From: Nicotiana tabacum
Lineage: Eukaryota > Streptophyta > Magnoliopsida > Solanales > Solanaceae
Assembly (NCBI RefSeq): GCF_000715075.1
Contig: NC_134100.1
Location: 30,176,042 to 30,240,041 of the forward strand
Reading direction: 5' to 3'
Length of the DNA stretch: 64,000 bases
Every line of letters begins with the position of its first letter. The first letter of the stretch is position 1. Of this stretch, positions 45,843 through 56,875 are shown in pieces. A model generated the notes under the pieces. It saw only the letters and a list, made by a program, of their open reading frames with translations, was not told the origin of the DNA and did not search any database. A program made the position numbers and the translations under genes.

Positions 45843-47042
45843 CTAGAAATATGGTTTTAGCTTTCTATATGAGCTTATTAATTCAAGTGCCAATTTTTCT
45901 AAGTGTGGATATCTAGTTTTAGCATCTCTTAAAGTCCGATTTATGTAATAAACAGGGAACTGCGTACCTTGCTCTTCTCGAACTAGTACCCCACTTACTG
46001 CTATATCGGCTACAACGAAATATAAGTATCGCTTCAATTCCTCCAATGTTTGATGGCATTTCGGGGTCCATGCGAAATTATTTTTCTTTTTGAGTAAGGA
46101 AAAGAACCTGTGGCTTCGATCTGATGACATCGAAATGATTCGGCCCAAGGAAACTATCCGTCCTATTAATTTTTGTACGGCTTTTACACTATCTACAATA
46201 GTGATATCCTCGATGGCTTTGATCTTGTCGGGGTTGATTTCGATTCTCCGATTTGATACCATGAAGCCGAGGAACTTGCCCGAATCGACCCCGAAGGCAC
46301 ATTTTTCTAGGTTAAGCTTCATGTTGTACTTTGTCAAGATTTTGAATGTTTCTTGCAAATGAGTTAAATGGTCCTCTGCATGCAGGGACTTAACCAAAAT
46401 ATCATCAATGTAAACTTCCATTGATTTACCTACCTGTTCCTCGAACATTTTGTTAATTAGGCGTTGGTATGTGGCTTTAGCATTTTCTAGTCCGAGGGGC
46501 ATTACATTATAACAGTATGTTCCAAACTTAGTGATAAATGAGGTATTTTCCTGGTCCTCCAGGTTCATCTAAATTTGATTGTACCCAGAGTAGGCATCGA
46601 GAAAGGTAAGGATCTCGTGGCCAGCCATGGCATCGATCATGCGATCGATGTTAGGTAGTGGAAAAGAATCTTTAGGGCATGTCTTATTTAAATCCTTGTA
46701 ATCTACGTACATTCTAAGTTTGTTGCCCTTTTTAGGGACTACAACTACATTTGTTAACTACTCGGGGTATTTTACCTCCCAAATGGATCCTATTTTAAGA
46801 AGTTTAGTTACCTCATCCTTTATGAATGCATGTTTTACCTCGGACTGGGGCCTTCTCTTTTGCTTTACCGGTTTGAATCTAGGGTCGAGGCTTAGTCGTT
46901 GAGTTGTTATTTCCGGTGGGATGCATGTCATGTCTAAATGGGACCAACCAAAACAATCCATATTATTGATAAGAAATTGAATGAGTTTCTTCCTAAGTTC
47001 GGGGGTTAGCTCCATTCCCAGGTATACCTTTTGCTCGGGCAT
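45843..47042 (-). pseudogene. Reverse transcriptase of the Tat element
   Basis: Minus frames 47042-46758 and 46568-45843 carry the gypsy RT. The first part contains WSHLDMTCIPPEI and VKQKRRPQSEVKHAFIKDEV. The second contains NVMPLGLENAKATYQRLINK and the catalytic box VYIDDILVKS near 46420, followed by LNLEKCAFGV and KFLGFMVS. The linked RNase H start (YYINRTLRDAKTRYPHLEKL) closes the segment. A stop-rich gap at 46569-46757 breaks the polyprotein between fingers and palm. Confidence 0.88.
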
Positions 47043-47351
47043 GTACTCGATCAGTATGACCTGTTCTAGCTCCTCGACTGTTGACTTGGTTGCATCTCAC
47101 TCTTAGGGAATAATGAAAGTTCGAGGAGTAAGGAAATCCTCTTCTTCTTTTTCGATTACATGTTTCTCCGATTCAGTCGAGGCTGGGGACAGTGATTGCT
47201 ATTTGGCCATCTGCTTATCTTTGGTGCTCAATTTTTCTAAGGTCGAAGGCACTGGTATCGGTGTCACCTCATCGACTACAAACATTTCCTTTGCAACATA
47301 TTGTTCCCCATAAACTGTTTTCACACCATCCACTGTTGGGAATTTCATCAT

Positions 47352-47654
47352 CTAATGAAAGGTAGATGGTACTGTCCTCATGTTGTGGATCCATGGCCTC
47401 CCGAGTAGTGCATTATATCTCATGTCGCCTTCGACGACATGGATTTTTTTATCTTGGATGGTCCCATCCACGTTCATTGGTAGGATTATCTCCCCCTTTG
47501 TTGTTTCACTTGCCATGTTGAAGCCGTTTAGGACTTGAGATGCAGACACAATTTGGTCTTGTAGGCCGAGCTGCTCTACGACCCTTGATCTGATTATGTT
47601 TGTTGAGCTACCTGGATCTACTAGAACACGTTTAACCCGAATTTTATTTAACAA
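47352..47654 (-). pseudogene. Aspartic protease domain of the Tat element
   Basis: The minus strand gives RVKRVLVDPGSSTNIIRS near 47620. The catalytic triplet is D-P-G rather than the usual D-T-G or D-S-G. The downstream YNALLGRPWIHNM motif near 47390 is typical of this family. It sits between gag and RT, the standard order. Confidence 0.82.
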
Positions 47655-47849
47655 AATAGAAATTAAATGGGCGTCATTGTGCGCTGAGAAATGCCTTCCG
47701 TTTCTTCATCATTGAAAGATAGGACGCCCTCGGGCACATAACTCCGAGTCCGTTTTTCTCTGGTGATCGACACCTTGGTACGTTTAAATATAGGCCCTTG
47801 TGGAATATCGACCTCGCCAACGATCATATGAATTACATGCTGTGACTCC

Positions 47850-49505
47850 TCCTACTCATTCTTTCTGTTGGCATCTCTTTCTCTGAAGTGATTCTTAGAT
47901 CGATCACCGAGAAACTCCCGAAGATGACCCTCGTTGAACAATCGAGCTACCTCCTCCCTCAGCTGTCTGCAGTCTTCGGTCCTATGGCCATGCATACCAT
48001 GATATTTACACATGAAGTTTGGATTTCTTTGAGAAGGATCGGTTTGTATAGGTCTGGGTCACCTGGTGTCTTTGATCCTTCTGATAGCTAATACGATCCC
48101 CGATGCATCGACACTGAAATTATACTCCGATAACCGAGGTGCTTCTGCAGGATCAGTATGTTTATCAAAATTTCTCTTACTCATAAATCCCCGAGAATTT
48201 TTCCCTCGATCGTTTCTTCGATCATTCCGGGGAGGATTACGCCCCAAACTGTTGTTTCTTTGATCTGTGACATATGGCTGATACTGTTCCCTATTTGATC
48301 TTAGTTCCCTATCGGTATCTCTTGGGGCTTTAACTACTAATCTATTTGGATGAACTAAACCTGAGGGGGCTCCCAGCTGGTCGTCCTCGACCCTGATATT
48401 TGATTGGTAATGATTATGCACATTTGCCCAAGTTACAGCTGGATACTCGATCAGATTTTGCTTCAACTGACTTGACGCGATCGAGCTCCGCTCGTTCAAC
48501 CCCTATGTAAAAGCTTAGACAACCCAATCATCTGATACCGGTGGTAATGCCATTCGCTCCATTTGAAATTGGGATATAAACTCCCTTAGCAGTTCATCAC
48601 CCTTCTGCCTTATCTTGAAAATGTCCAACTTCCTTGTTGCAACCTTTATAGCCCCGGCGTGTGCCTTTACGAAGGCGTCTGCTAACATAGAGAATGAATC
48701 GATGGAATTTGGTGTAAAGTTGTGATACCAAATCATTGCTCCTTTTGACAAGGTTTCTCTAAATTGTTTCAACAAACCGACTCGATCTCGTCATCATTTA
48801 AGTCATTTCCTTTAATCCTGCATGTGTACGAGGTGATGTGTTCATTAGAATCGCTCGCCCCGTTGTACTTAGGTATATCTAGCAAACGAAATTTCTTGGA
48901 AATGGGCTTCAGATCCGCACTCGGAGGGAATGACTTTTGTACGAATTTCTTGGCATCCAAACCTTTTAAGATCGGGGGTGCCTCCGATGATCAACACGAG
49001 AGTTATACGTCTCCACTTTTTTGTCATTATCCTTAATCTTTTTCTCCCCCGACTCGATTGTTTTGGTGAGTTCTTCGAGCATCCTCATAATCGTGGGATC
49101 AGTCCCCCAGCCATTATCGTTTGATCTTTCTGGCACCGACTCAGTTCGGAGAGTAATTCCTGGTTCTACCACACTTGGAATTTTATGCCGACTTTGAAGT
49201 TGAGCGATAGCAACCTGTTGAGCTTGTAGCATCTCGAATATTACTTGAAGGCTAACATCCCCATCTCCTATACCCTGTGTTCCTTGGCTACCAGGTCAGA
49301 CTTCCCTGCGTACACTACCTCCGGGGTCTGCGCCTAGGTCCGCGTTCAAAGCAATGTGTGAACTGACGTCGATTAGTTCTACAATCGGCACTTCCCCAGG
49401 GTTAATCGGTGGTACACCGGCTCCCCGAGCAACTACATTGTTGTTTTCCCTGTGAAATCCAAGACCATCGTCGCCATGTACGGGTGCGTTTTGTGAGTTT
49501 GACAT
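47850..49505 (-). pseudogene. gag: gag of the Tat element
   Basis: It starts at ATG 49505 (MSNSQNAPVHGDDGL), 116 bases inside the 5' LTR. An N-terminal Gln-rich helix lies near 49230-49180 (MLQAQQVAIAQLQS). The capsid core includes FRLLDIPKYNGASDSNEHIT (near 48880) and KGAMIWYHNF, then FVKAHAGA, and later REFISQFQMERMAL (48740-48540). The C-terminal CKYHGMHGHRTEDC knuckle, followed by RQLREEVARLF, is at about 48010-47940. Stops at 49296 (TGA) and elsewhere, plus frame changes, split it. Length and layout match Tat gag otherwise. Confidence 0.85.
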
Positions 49506-49600
49506 GATTTAATTCGAGAACAAAAATCCTTGACAAGAACAAGTGTAAAAATAACGTGTGTTATCAAAATTAGTACTGAAATAATCACTATTATCTTTAG

Positions 49601-49620
49601 CCCCATGGTGGGCGCCAAAC
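49601..49620 (-). other. Primer-binding site of the Tat element
   Basis: The minus strand reads GTTTGGCGCCCACCATGGGG immediately after the 5' LTR, a TGGCGCC-type PBS common in plant gypsy elements. Confidence 0.75.
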
Positions 49621-50249
49621 TGTTTATCCTGAAATCCGAGTAACAATTAACCTTATTTTGTGGTCTTAAAGATACATGATTTAGTCCAATACTAACTAAT
49701 AATCAAGAAACCAAACGTATAAATTAAAGAAGTAAGTTGAATCAAACCAGTGCTTAATCAAGTCTTGACCTCGAGCTTTGATGACCTCGAGGTAGGTCAA
49801 TAAGAACAGTAAAGTAAAGACAATAAAGTGAAGAGACAATTCGGATGAGTAATGAGCAAGAAAGTAAGAGTGTATATTCTTTTGCTAATGATTGATGATG
49901 ATTACAAATGATTGGAGTCCCCTTTATATAGTAGGGAAATCCTAAATAAGGTACAATTTCGATTGTAGTAAGGAATCTTATTATACAGCTGTCTAACCGC
50001 CTAGTACAAATCTGTTTCGAAATTTACGCCGTGATTTTAGGGCCACCGCGGGAATCTCGCTCTTTCTGTTATAAAACCATAATGGTATTATCTTGAGGTT
50101 GATCATACTCGGCCCCATTGTTCATCGAGCACTTTGATCTTCAAGCTTCGTATTCTGCCTTCGGGCTCTAGCTCGGTCCATATCGAACTTGTTCTCGACG
50201 CGACCCCTCGAGCCTACAAATTGGGGGCACATGATTTTGACTGTATACA
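49621..50249 (-). repeat. 5' LTR of the Tat element
   Basis: It starts TGTATACAGTC at 50249 on the minus strand and ends GGATAAACA at 49621. TATA motif CTATATAAAGG at about 49921-49931. It differs from the 3' LTR at scattered positions only. Confidence 0.9.
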
Positions 50250-50306
50250 TATATATACAGAATATATATATATATACAGAATATATATATATATATATAT
50301 ATATAA
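50250..50306. repeat. (TA)n microsatellite
   Basis: TA runs broken twice by CAGAA. It overlaps the Tat target site TATAT, so insertion was into an AT repeat. Confidence 0.9.
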
Positions 50307-52900
50307 TATACAATTTTTATATATTTTTTCTGCTATTAGTTTTTATAGCGGTTATATAGTGTCTTTTTTCCTAAAATAATGTATCAACTACCCGGTAAAT
50401 AGTGGATTATGCTTCCTGTGAGGCCTTGGTTCCCAGACCCATATAATGGGTGTGAGAAGATTCGATTTCTGTCATAAAATGCAACTCCAATTAAACAATC
50501 AGCCGCGGGACCTATTCCATTCAGGGGTGAAGCTAATATAGAGTTTACGGGTTCGATCAAACTTAATAACTTTGGTTTAAATCTTATATTTATTTTTAAA
50601 AAATTCATTGAATATGTCTAAATTTTAAATTTAGAATTCAGAACATAAAAACTAAAATTTCCGACTTATAAGCTTCAAATCCTTGCTTCGCATCTGTTTT
50701 CAGTGTCAAATTGCAAAACACTAATAAATAAAATCATGTGACCTGAAGCGTTATAATCTGTTAACCACTCCTAAAAGGGCATATGGTCCCTCGAGGTACT
50801 TGATAAAGCTATCACTTTCTTGATTGATCAAAATGGAGTTAGTCGTAATGTGCAATAATCAGCTAAGATTGCCAAAGTCATTGTGTTATATTATGAGTGG
50901 ATACTTGTTCCTATACAAATATCTTGTATCCTGTCTGGTTAATTGTTATATCGAATAATATATGGGGACGAAATTTTCCTTCTGAGAGCGGGAGAAATTG
51001 ATAAGACTCCAACCATAATTTCAAAGAGATTGTTATCTAGCTAACAAAGACAGACATTGCTTTATATTTTATCCAACCATTTGAACATAAAAGATATTGT
51101 TATCTAGTTGAATAATTTATAAAAGAAAAAGAAAAAGAAAAAAAAGGTTGATATCTAGTCTAGCTAATAAAGAAAAGGGACAATTTTAAATTTTGTTTTT
51201 GTCTATCCGATCCATGCATCTTGATGTTGGTAGGATTTGAAGCCTATAAATTGGCTTCAAGATCAAAGATATTACTATCTAGTTGATTAATTAAAAAAGA
51301 AGAAGAAGAGATTGTAATGCAGTCTATCTAGCTAATAAAGAGATTGAATAGTTTTAATTTTAATGCATCTAGTTTGGTAGGAGTTAAAGCCTATAAAGAG
51401 GCTGTGGAGTGTGAACTCAAACGAGTATTGGAAAGTTTCTAATAAAAAAAGGTAGATTAGAAATACAGAGATTAGAGATGTAGAGGAATTATAATGTAAA
51501 GATTATTTTTTGTGTCGTCTTTAGTTTGATTATAAATTAATATAAATGTACAATAAACATGTGTAGTTTTTACTTTCAAATAACATAGAAATCTGTATCC
51601 CATTACAACTGTGAGTTTTATCATTTTAGTTGTTTTAGTGCATATATTAATAATATTCATGTTCTTATTCCACTTTCTATCCCACATAAAATAATATATA
51701 GATTTCTGCATAATTTATGAATAGAAAAGTAATAACCAAACATTGTACTAAAATATGTTGGATTTTATGCGAAGATCAAATCTCTTAATCGAACCAACCA
51801 AACACCCTCTTATATACATTCTTTTTTTAGGAAAAAAAAATACTTTTTTCTTTTTCCTCTGCTTGATTGAGTAAATTTTATTTTATTTTATTATAAGCTC
51901 GTGTAATAATGTATCCCTTATCCTTTCTATTTTCTTGCTGAATCAATCTACTAATAGGCAGCACATTTAAACATATTCCTGTTTATCTTTTTCTTTAAAT
52001 AAGTTTAGGCGAAAGAACTTAAATTAAGAAGAGATGCTGCAGTAGTTTTTCCAAATAAATGTATGGGTGGTGCCTGTTATATCATCAAGAGAAAATGTAT
52101 ATTTTGATCTCTTCGTAGTTTTACGAGAATCAATCTTTTCTATGTTTTACCTATATTCTTGGATATAGTTTAATGGAACTTCCTTCTGAATCTCCTTTTT
52201 GAAAACTGCATAGTATCCACCATAAGAGTTTATATATTCACATTTAATATGTACACAAAATCAATCAATACATGATACAAATATGTTATTATTTGACTAT
52301 GGATTTGTATAATTACCAAAATATATAGTACTTAACTATAAAATATTTATGTGATTTGGTGTAAATACTTAGAGTCCATATTTTTTTTATCCTTCTACCG
52401 TACTCTCGCAGGAGAAAATGTAAATTTACAAGCAATGATTTTCAGAAAACACCCAGTGTGTGAAAATATTGACGCAAGATATACATATTAGTTGAATAAC
52501 AAGTGAATTATGATCAACCAATGAAAAAAAAAGCGCAAAACGAGAAAAACATCAAAAATTAAAAGTCGGGCGTTCCTAGTGCTTCCCTAAATAGAGTCGT
52601 GGTGGAATGTTAAGTACACATTCACATTAACTAGAGATTTCAGGTTCAAGCTCTGTGTCAAAAGTTATCTTTGATAGAAGCGCTTTACTTTTCAATGTAA
52701 GACTTTTAGATACGAATTCGGACTTAGTCGAGCCTCATGCGGATAACAAACACCGGATGGAAAACAAAAAGAAAATCCTCTTTGACAAATTGCACGTCAA
52801 CTATCCATGATAGCTACGTCTTTAATTTTGCCCTCCCAAAAGTCTTGTACCAAAAATCTTCATGACCGTACCTTAATTTCTCTCCGTTTGAATTCACAAA
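50307..52900. other. Intergenic DNA upstream of the WD40 gene
   Basis: No gene seen. The stretch 50500-50700 resembles an old dispersed Solanaceae repeat (GGGGTGAAGCTAATAT.., ACGGGTTCGATCAAAC), family uncertain. At 51030-51430, two or three diverged copies of a block containing GTTATCTAGTTGA, ATCTAGCTAATAAAG and AAGCCTATAAA.. suggest LTR remnants. From 52560 on I see ordinary promoter-proximal AT-rich DNA. Confidence 0.5.
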
Positions 52901-52913
52901 CATATAGACACAT

Positions 52914-52921
52914 TATATATA
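52914..52921 (+). promoter_or_regulatory. Probable TATA box of the WD40 gene
   Basis: TATATATA lies 145 bases upstream of the ATG at 53066, followed by a C/T-rich leader (TCTTCTCC, TTTTCTTTTCTTTATTCC). No competing start motif is closer. Confidence 0.5.
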
Positions 52922-53065
52922 TTCTTCTCCAAACATCTTACGTAACTTTTCTTTTCTTTATTCCACCCTATTAATAGGAACTACATAGAATCTAATTTTC
53001 TATTTGTTCTGTTCTTGTTTCATTATCATCAACCTTAGGTTTGTTGATTGATTTTGGAACAAGAC

Positions 53066-54759
53066 ATGATGAGGAATAATTCAAGAAAACACCACAATAT
53101 GGTGACAGAAGACAACATCAATATCCCTAGGAAACAAACGTTTGGGAGCATGTTACAATCTGATCCAAATCATGATCAAGATGAATTTACTAATTTTCGT
53201 ACGAGCAATATATCTGAAGCTGCAGGCCCTGCAAATTTCGATAATCGCCCTTCTCCATTGAGCTCTGATTACAATATGGTCTCTCCTTCACCTAATTCAG
53301 ATGACCATTATTCATTATCTTCTCCATATTCAATGCCTTCTATGGACCTAACATCTCCATTATCAAAATCTCCTTGGTCGTCACACGTCGAAAGTTATCC
53401 TTACACAGGTCTTATTGGATCCCTTGTTCGTGAAGAAGGCCATATATATTCATTAGCAGCTTCTGGAGACTTGTTATATACTGGATCAGATAGCAAAAAT
53501 ATTAGGGTATGGAAAAATCAAAAAGAATTTGCTGGATTCAAATCAAATAGTGGATTGGTGAAGGCAATAATCATTTCTGGAGAAAGAATCTTCACGGGTC
53601 ATCAAGATGGAAAGGTACTTTTTCTTAATTATGTCTTATCATACGCTCTCACGTGCGAATGGAGCCTTGACGTAACTGGTAAAGTTGCTGCTATGTGATC
53701 AGGAGGTCACGGGTTCGAGCCATAAAAACAGCCTCTTGCAGAAATGCAGGGTAAGACTGCGTACAATAGACCCTGGTGGTCCGGCCTTTCCCTGAACCCC
53801 GCACATAACGGAAGCTTAGTGCACCGGGCTGCCTTTTTACGCGCTCTCACGTGCGAGTCTGATACCTTACAGAGAGCGCACTTTTATTTGCTTAATTACT
53901 TCTTAAACAGGTGCGTGTCTGGAAGATATCTTCTAACGATCCAAACGTTTACAAGCGCATTGGAACATTACCAACTTTGAAGGCTTATATAAAAAGTTCA
54001 ATGAATCCAAACAATTACGTTGAAGTGAGAAGAAATAGAAATGCCGTGTGGATTAAACATTTTGATGCTATTTCATCTCTTAGCATGAGTGAAGACCAAA
54101 ATCTTTTATATTCAGCATCTTGGGATAAAACTATAAAGGTTTGGAGAGCATTAGATTTTAAGTGTTTGGAATCTATAAATGCCCATGAAGATGCTGTAAA
54201 TTCAGTGGTTGTAGGGTTTGACGGGCTAGTTTTTTCAGGCTCGGCTGATGGAACAGTGAAAATTTGGAGAAGAGAATTACAAGGAAATAAAACAAAACAT
54301 TTTTTCTCACAAACGTTGTTAAACCAAGAATGTGCAGTAACATCATTAGTCGTGGACCCTACATCCAGTTTTCTTTACTGTGGTTCGTCTGATGGACTAG
54401 TCAACTTCTGGGAACGCGCGAAGTTTTTGTCACGTGGAGGAGTTCTCAGAGGACATAAATTGGCAGTTCTTTGCTTAGCAACTGCAGGAAATTTAGTTTT
54501 TAGTGGATCAGCTGACACAAATATATGTGTGTGGAAAAGGGAAGGTGGTGATCATATGTGTTTATCAGTGTTGAAAGGACATTCTGGTCCTGTCAAATGT
54601 TTGGCTGTTGAAGAAGATCATGGACCAATTACAAGTGGTGATAGGCAGTTTATTTTGTATAGTGGTAGCCTTGATAAATCAGTGAAGATTTGGAGAGTGT
54701 CATCATCTCCCCCTTCCATGCAAGCTCAGCAACTTCGAAGCCAATCTCATGGGCTATGA
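53066..54759 (+). CDS. WD40-repeat protein, JINGUBANG-like (two exons)
   Basis: Exons are 53066-53614 and 53911-54759; the GT..AG intron is in phase 0 (GATGGAAAG|GTACTT..AAACAG|GTGCGT). The product is 465 residues. Residues 1-115 are Ser/Pro/Asn-rich and probably disordered. Seven WD40 repeats follow, near 125-150, 163-189, 233-262, 274-303, 322-351, 363-392 and 405-446, with typical WD endings such as NIRVWK, VRVWK, TIKVWR, TVKIWR and VKIWR. This makes one seven-bladed propeller, an interaction scaffold without enzymatic residues. The layout matches the plant family that includes JINGUBANG, reported as a negative regulator of pollen germination; orthology within the family is not established here. 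ATG 53066 is followed by a second in-frame ATG and no upstream in-frame ATG is seen. The frame is intact, unlike every other long frame in the window. Confidence 0.93.
53615..53910 (+). other. Intron of the WD40 gene
   Basis: 296 bases, GTACTT..TTAAACAG. Without the SINE and one target copy (198 bases) it would be about 98 bases, a normal short plant intron. The acceptor is 55 bases beyond the SINE target duplicate. Confidence 0.9.
53659..53841 (+). mobile_element. TS-family SINE (tRNA-derived), TSD of 15 bp
   Basis: The 5' part has pol III promoter-like boxes: an A-box-like CGTAACTGGTAAAG near 53672 and a B box GGTTCGAGCC at 53712. The body reads AACAGCCTCTTGCAGAAATG, then GGGTAAGACTGCGTACAATA, and ends CACCGGGCTGCCTTTTT, which I recognise as the tobacco TS SINE. 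CGCTCTCACGTGCGA is present at 53644-53658 and 53842-53856. A hairpin with a GAAA loop lies at 53735-53750. Confidence 0.88.
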
Positions 54760-56708
54760 GCTAGCAAAGGCGAGTCACGACTCACGACTAAAGTCAGTGA
54801 GTTCAAAATGAATATCAATTATATAGTATGATTGTATATCTTAATTGTATTCACGTATGTTCAAGTCGAAACCATATTCAATTGAACTCCCAGAACTCGT
54901 CGTAATCTCGGCTCGGAGTTATTAGCACCAACTTCCATTGGTGGCTTATCATTGCAACATATAAGAGTTAGCCGAAGAAAAAAGATAGCAACGATCGAAC
55001 ACGAACAAGGAGATCGAGAGGACATGCAAGCTCAGCAACTTCAGAATCAATTCGTGGTGAGTTGGAAGCGAATCTCGAATCTAGAATCAGTTCGTGGTCA
55101 GTAAGTCATAACGAATCTGATCTTATTATATATGTACATTTTAAATTTGTTTTATATGTACATAGTTCGAGCTAAAAATAGTACATGCGACTGAACTTGA
55201 TCAAAGCACAAGCCTTGTAAATCTGCCTCCGTTAGCCACCAAAATTTTAGTCCGTTTGTTGTCTATTGTTGCAAGGTAGAAGAATTAGCCAAAGGAAACG
55301 ATAGTAACGATCGGGACACAAAGAGAAAGATATGACAAATATCATAGGCTGAGCTAGCTTTTGGGTTGAACAAGAAAAGTACTTAATCTCTTTTTATGTA
55401 TTTCTTTTGGCTTCTTTTCTGAGCAGTTGTATATACGACTTAATTTCTCTTTTAATTTTCACCTTTATAGTTAGGCCCAAATGTCTATGGCGGTGAGAAC
55501 ATGTTAATCCTCTTCACATCGGCTTCGTTGATTCAGAAAAAAAATAAGATTATCAAGAGAATGAGTTCAGAAATGTATATTTAATTCTATTTATGGTTAT
55601 TTTGTGCAATTATTTATAGGTTTGGACTTCAAAATATGGTAAATATTTATCCGCACACTTGCTGTTTATACCAAACAGAATAATTTAACCTTATCAGTTA
55701 CAAATTAAAGAGAAAAAAAATGATATATATAACTTAATAACCATTCTTAAGTGACAAAAATTGTATAAAAGACACATGAATTTGCATTCATAATTTACTA
55801 TTAATCGCCAACACAAATTTTGCTGAATTCGCGAAATCATCATTATATTCGCCAATGGTTTAATTATGTATTGTCGTCAGTAGATAGTTTTTTTATTTTC
55901 ATAAATTTTCAGCATTTTATTCATCTCCAAAAGAAGGTTACAATTGATTTGAGGTAGTTGTACTGCTAATACTCCCATATACCTCCTGGAAGCTAGCAAA
56001 ACTACCTAGCATACATTTTGAGATGAGGTAAATGCCGAAAGGAGATGCGAAATCTCTCAATTTAAACAAACGGTTGTGACTTAGTGACATACGCCTTTCG
56101 TAAGATGGATGTTTGGACCAAGAATTTGAAACTCTTGGCCGTTGTGAAGGTACGAAAATATATAGTTCTTCATCCAAATATTCAATTTCAGACTTATAAG
56201 ATGAAAGAACAACCAATAATTGACTTTTCGCCTGAGCATGATCTTAAGATTGTGACAGGAAATTAACATTTCAATAATTCAAGGCTGTTCTAGGTAGAAT
56301 GGAAGGAAAACTCCACAATGCTGACAAGTTAGCAAGAAATGGAAAACACAAGATAGAGAAGATCGATGTCTTATTAAAGTAGTTCATTTGGATTTCGATA
56401 GTACGCTTTAATGTGAATTAATAAGGTATACGGCTGTATCAGATGGGCATTGACTTCATAAAGCTATTATAAATATTGGTTTGATTTCATGATGTGAAAC
56501 AATGTAAATGTTGACTTTCTTGATCCCCAAAGGTCTCCTTAATTTAATGAAGATGATGAATTCTAGTCTAGTTAATTTGACCTTGATGCAAGCTTCTACT
56601 TCTTTCTTTCTTTTAGTTTTTTTTTTCTTTTCTAGTTGAAATTCCAACTGTTGCCTTGTGCTGTTTTGAGCCTAGTTGCTTATCAAATAGGTGAACTAAT
56701 TGTTTTGT
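54760..56708. other. 3' flank of the WD40 gene with a duplicated segment
   Basis: ATGCAAGCTCAGCAACTTC from the last codons of the gene (54718) recurs at 55024. The stretches 54890-55050 and 55170-55330 are diverged direct copies sharing AGTTAGCC.AAG and AGCAACGATCG / AGTAACGATCG. A small frame at 55938-56216 (minus) has no recognisable relatives and I do not call it. No other gene is seen. Confidence 0.6.
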
Positions 56709-56728
56709 GGGGGGGGGGGGGGGGGGGG
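56709..56728 (+). repeat. Homopolymeric G20 run
   Basis: Twenty consecutive G, followed by AGGAAGGAG. A second G run (14 G) lies at 60391-60404 inside the hAT element. Confidence 0.9.
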
Positions 56729-56875
56729 AGGAAGGAGTATACATTAAATGGTTGGTATAGATGGAGACTTTTTCAGGAATCAATTGGATCTGTTATAAAT
56801 GAGTCAAAACTGAAAGCCAACTGTATATGGAGAGTTGACAACCGGTTTATTGAACTAATAACATTTCGCTCGTAC

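Larger units (their letters stand above)
38973..50249 (-). mobile_element. Ty3/gypsy Tat-lineage LTR retrotransposon, complete but mutated, TSD TATAT
   Basis: The LTRs are 38973-39600 (3') and 49621-50249 (5'), 628 and 629 bases, very similar by eye. Each LTR runs TGTATAC..AAACA on the minus strand. TATAT flanks both sides (38968-38972, 50250-50254). The PBS lies inside the 5' LTR. The minus-strand order is gag, protease, RT, RNase H, a second archaeal-type RNase H, integrase, then about 1.4 kb without sense coding, then a plus-strand (antisense) gene, then the 3' LTR. The second RNase H and the antisense gene both point to the Tat lineage. Multiple stops make the polyproteins non-functional. 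Confidence 0.9.

Noticed and set aside
53048..53065. Possible upstream non-ATG start (TTG) of the WD40 gene
   Set aside because: A standard ATG at 53066 in the same frame is the expected plant start.
53695..53725. tRNA-like B box in the WD40 intron
   Set aside because: Part of the tRNA-derived SINE; no cloverleaf or anticodon arm, so not a tRNA gene.
55938..56216. 92-codon minus-strand frame downstream of the WD40 gene
   Set aside because: No domain, no splice or promoter support, AT-rich surroundings. Kept only as a possible unknown and not called.
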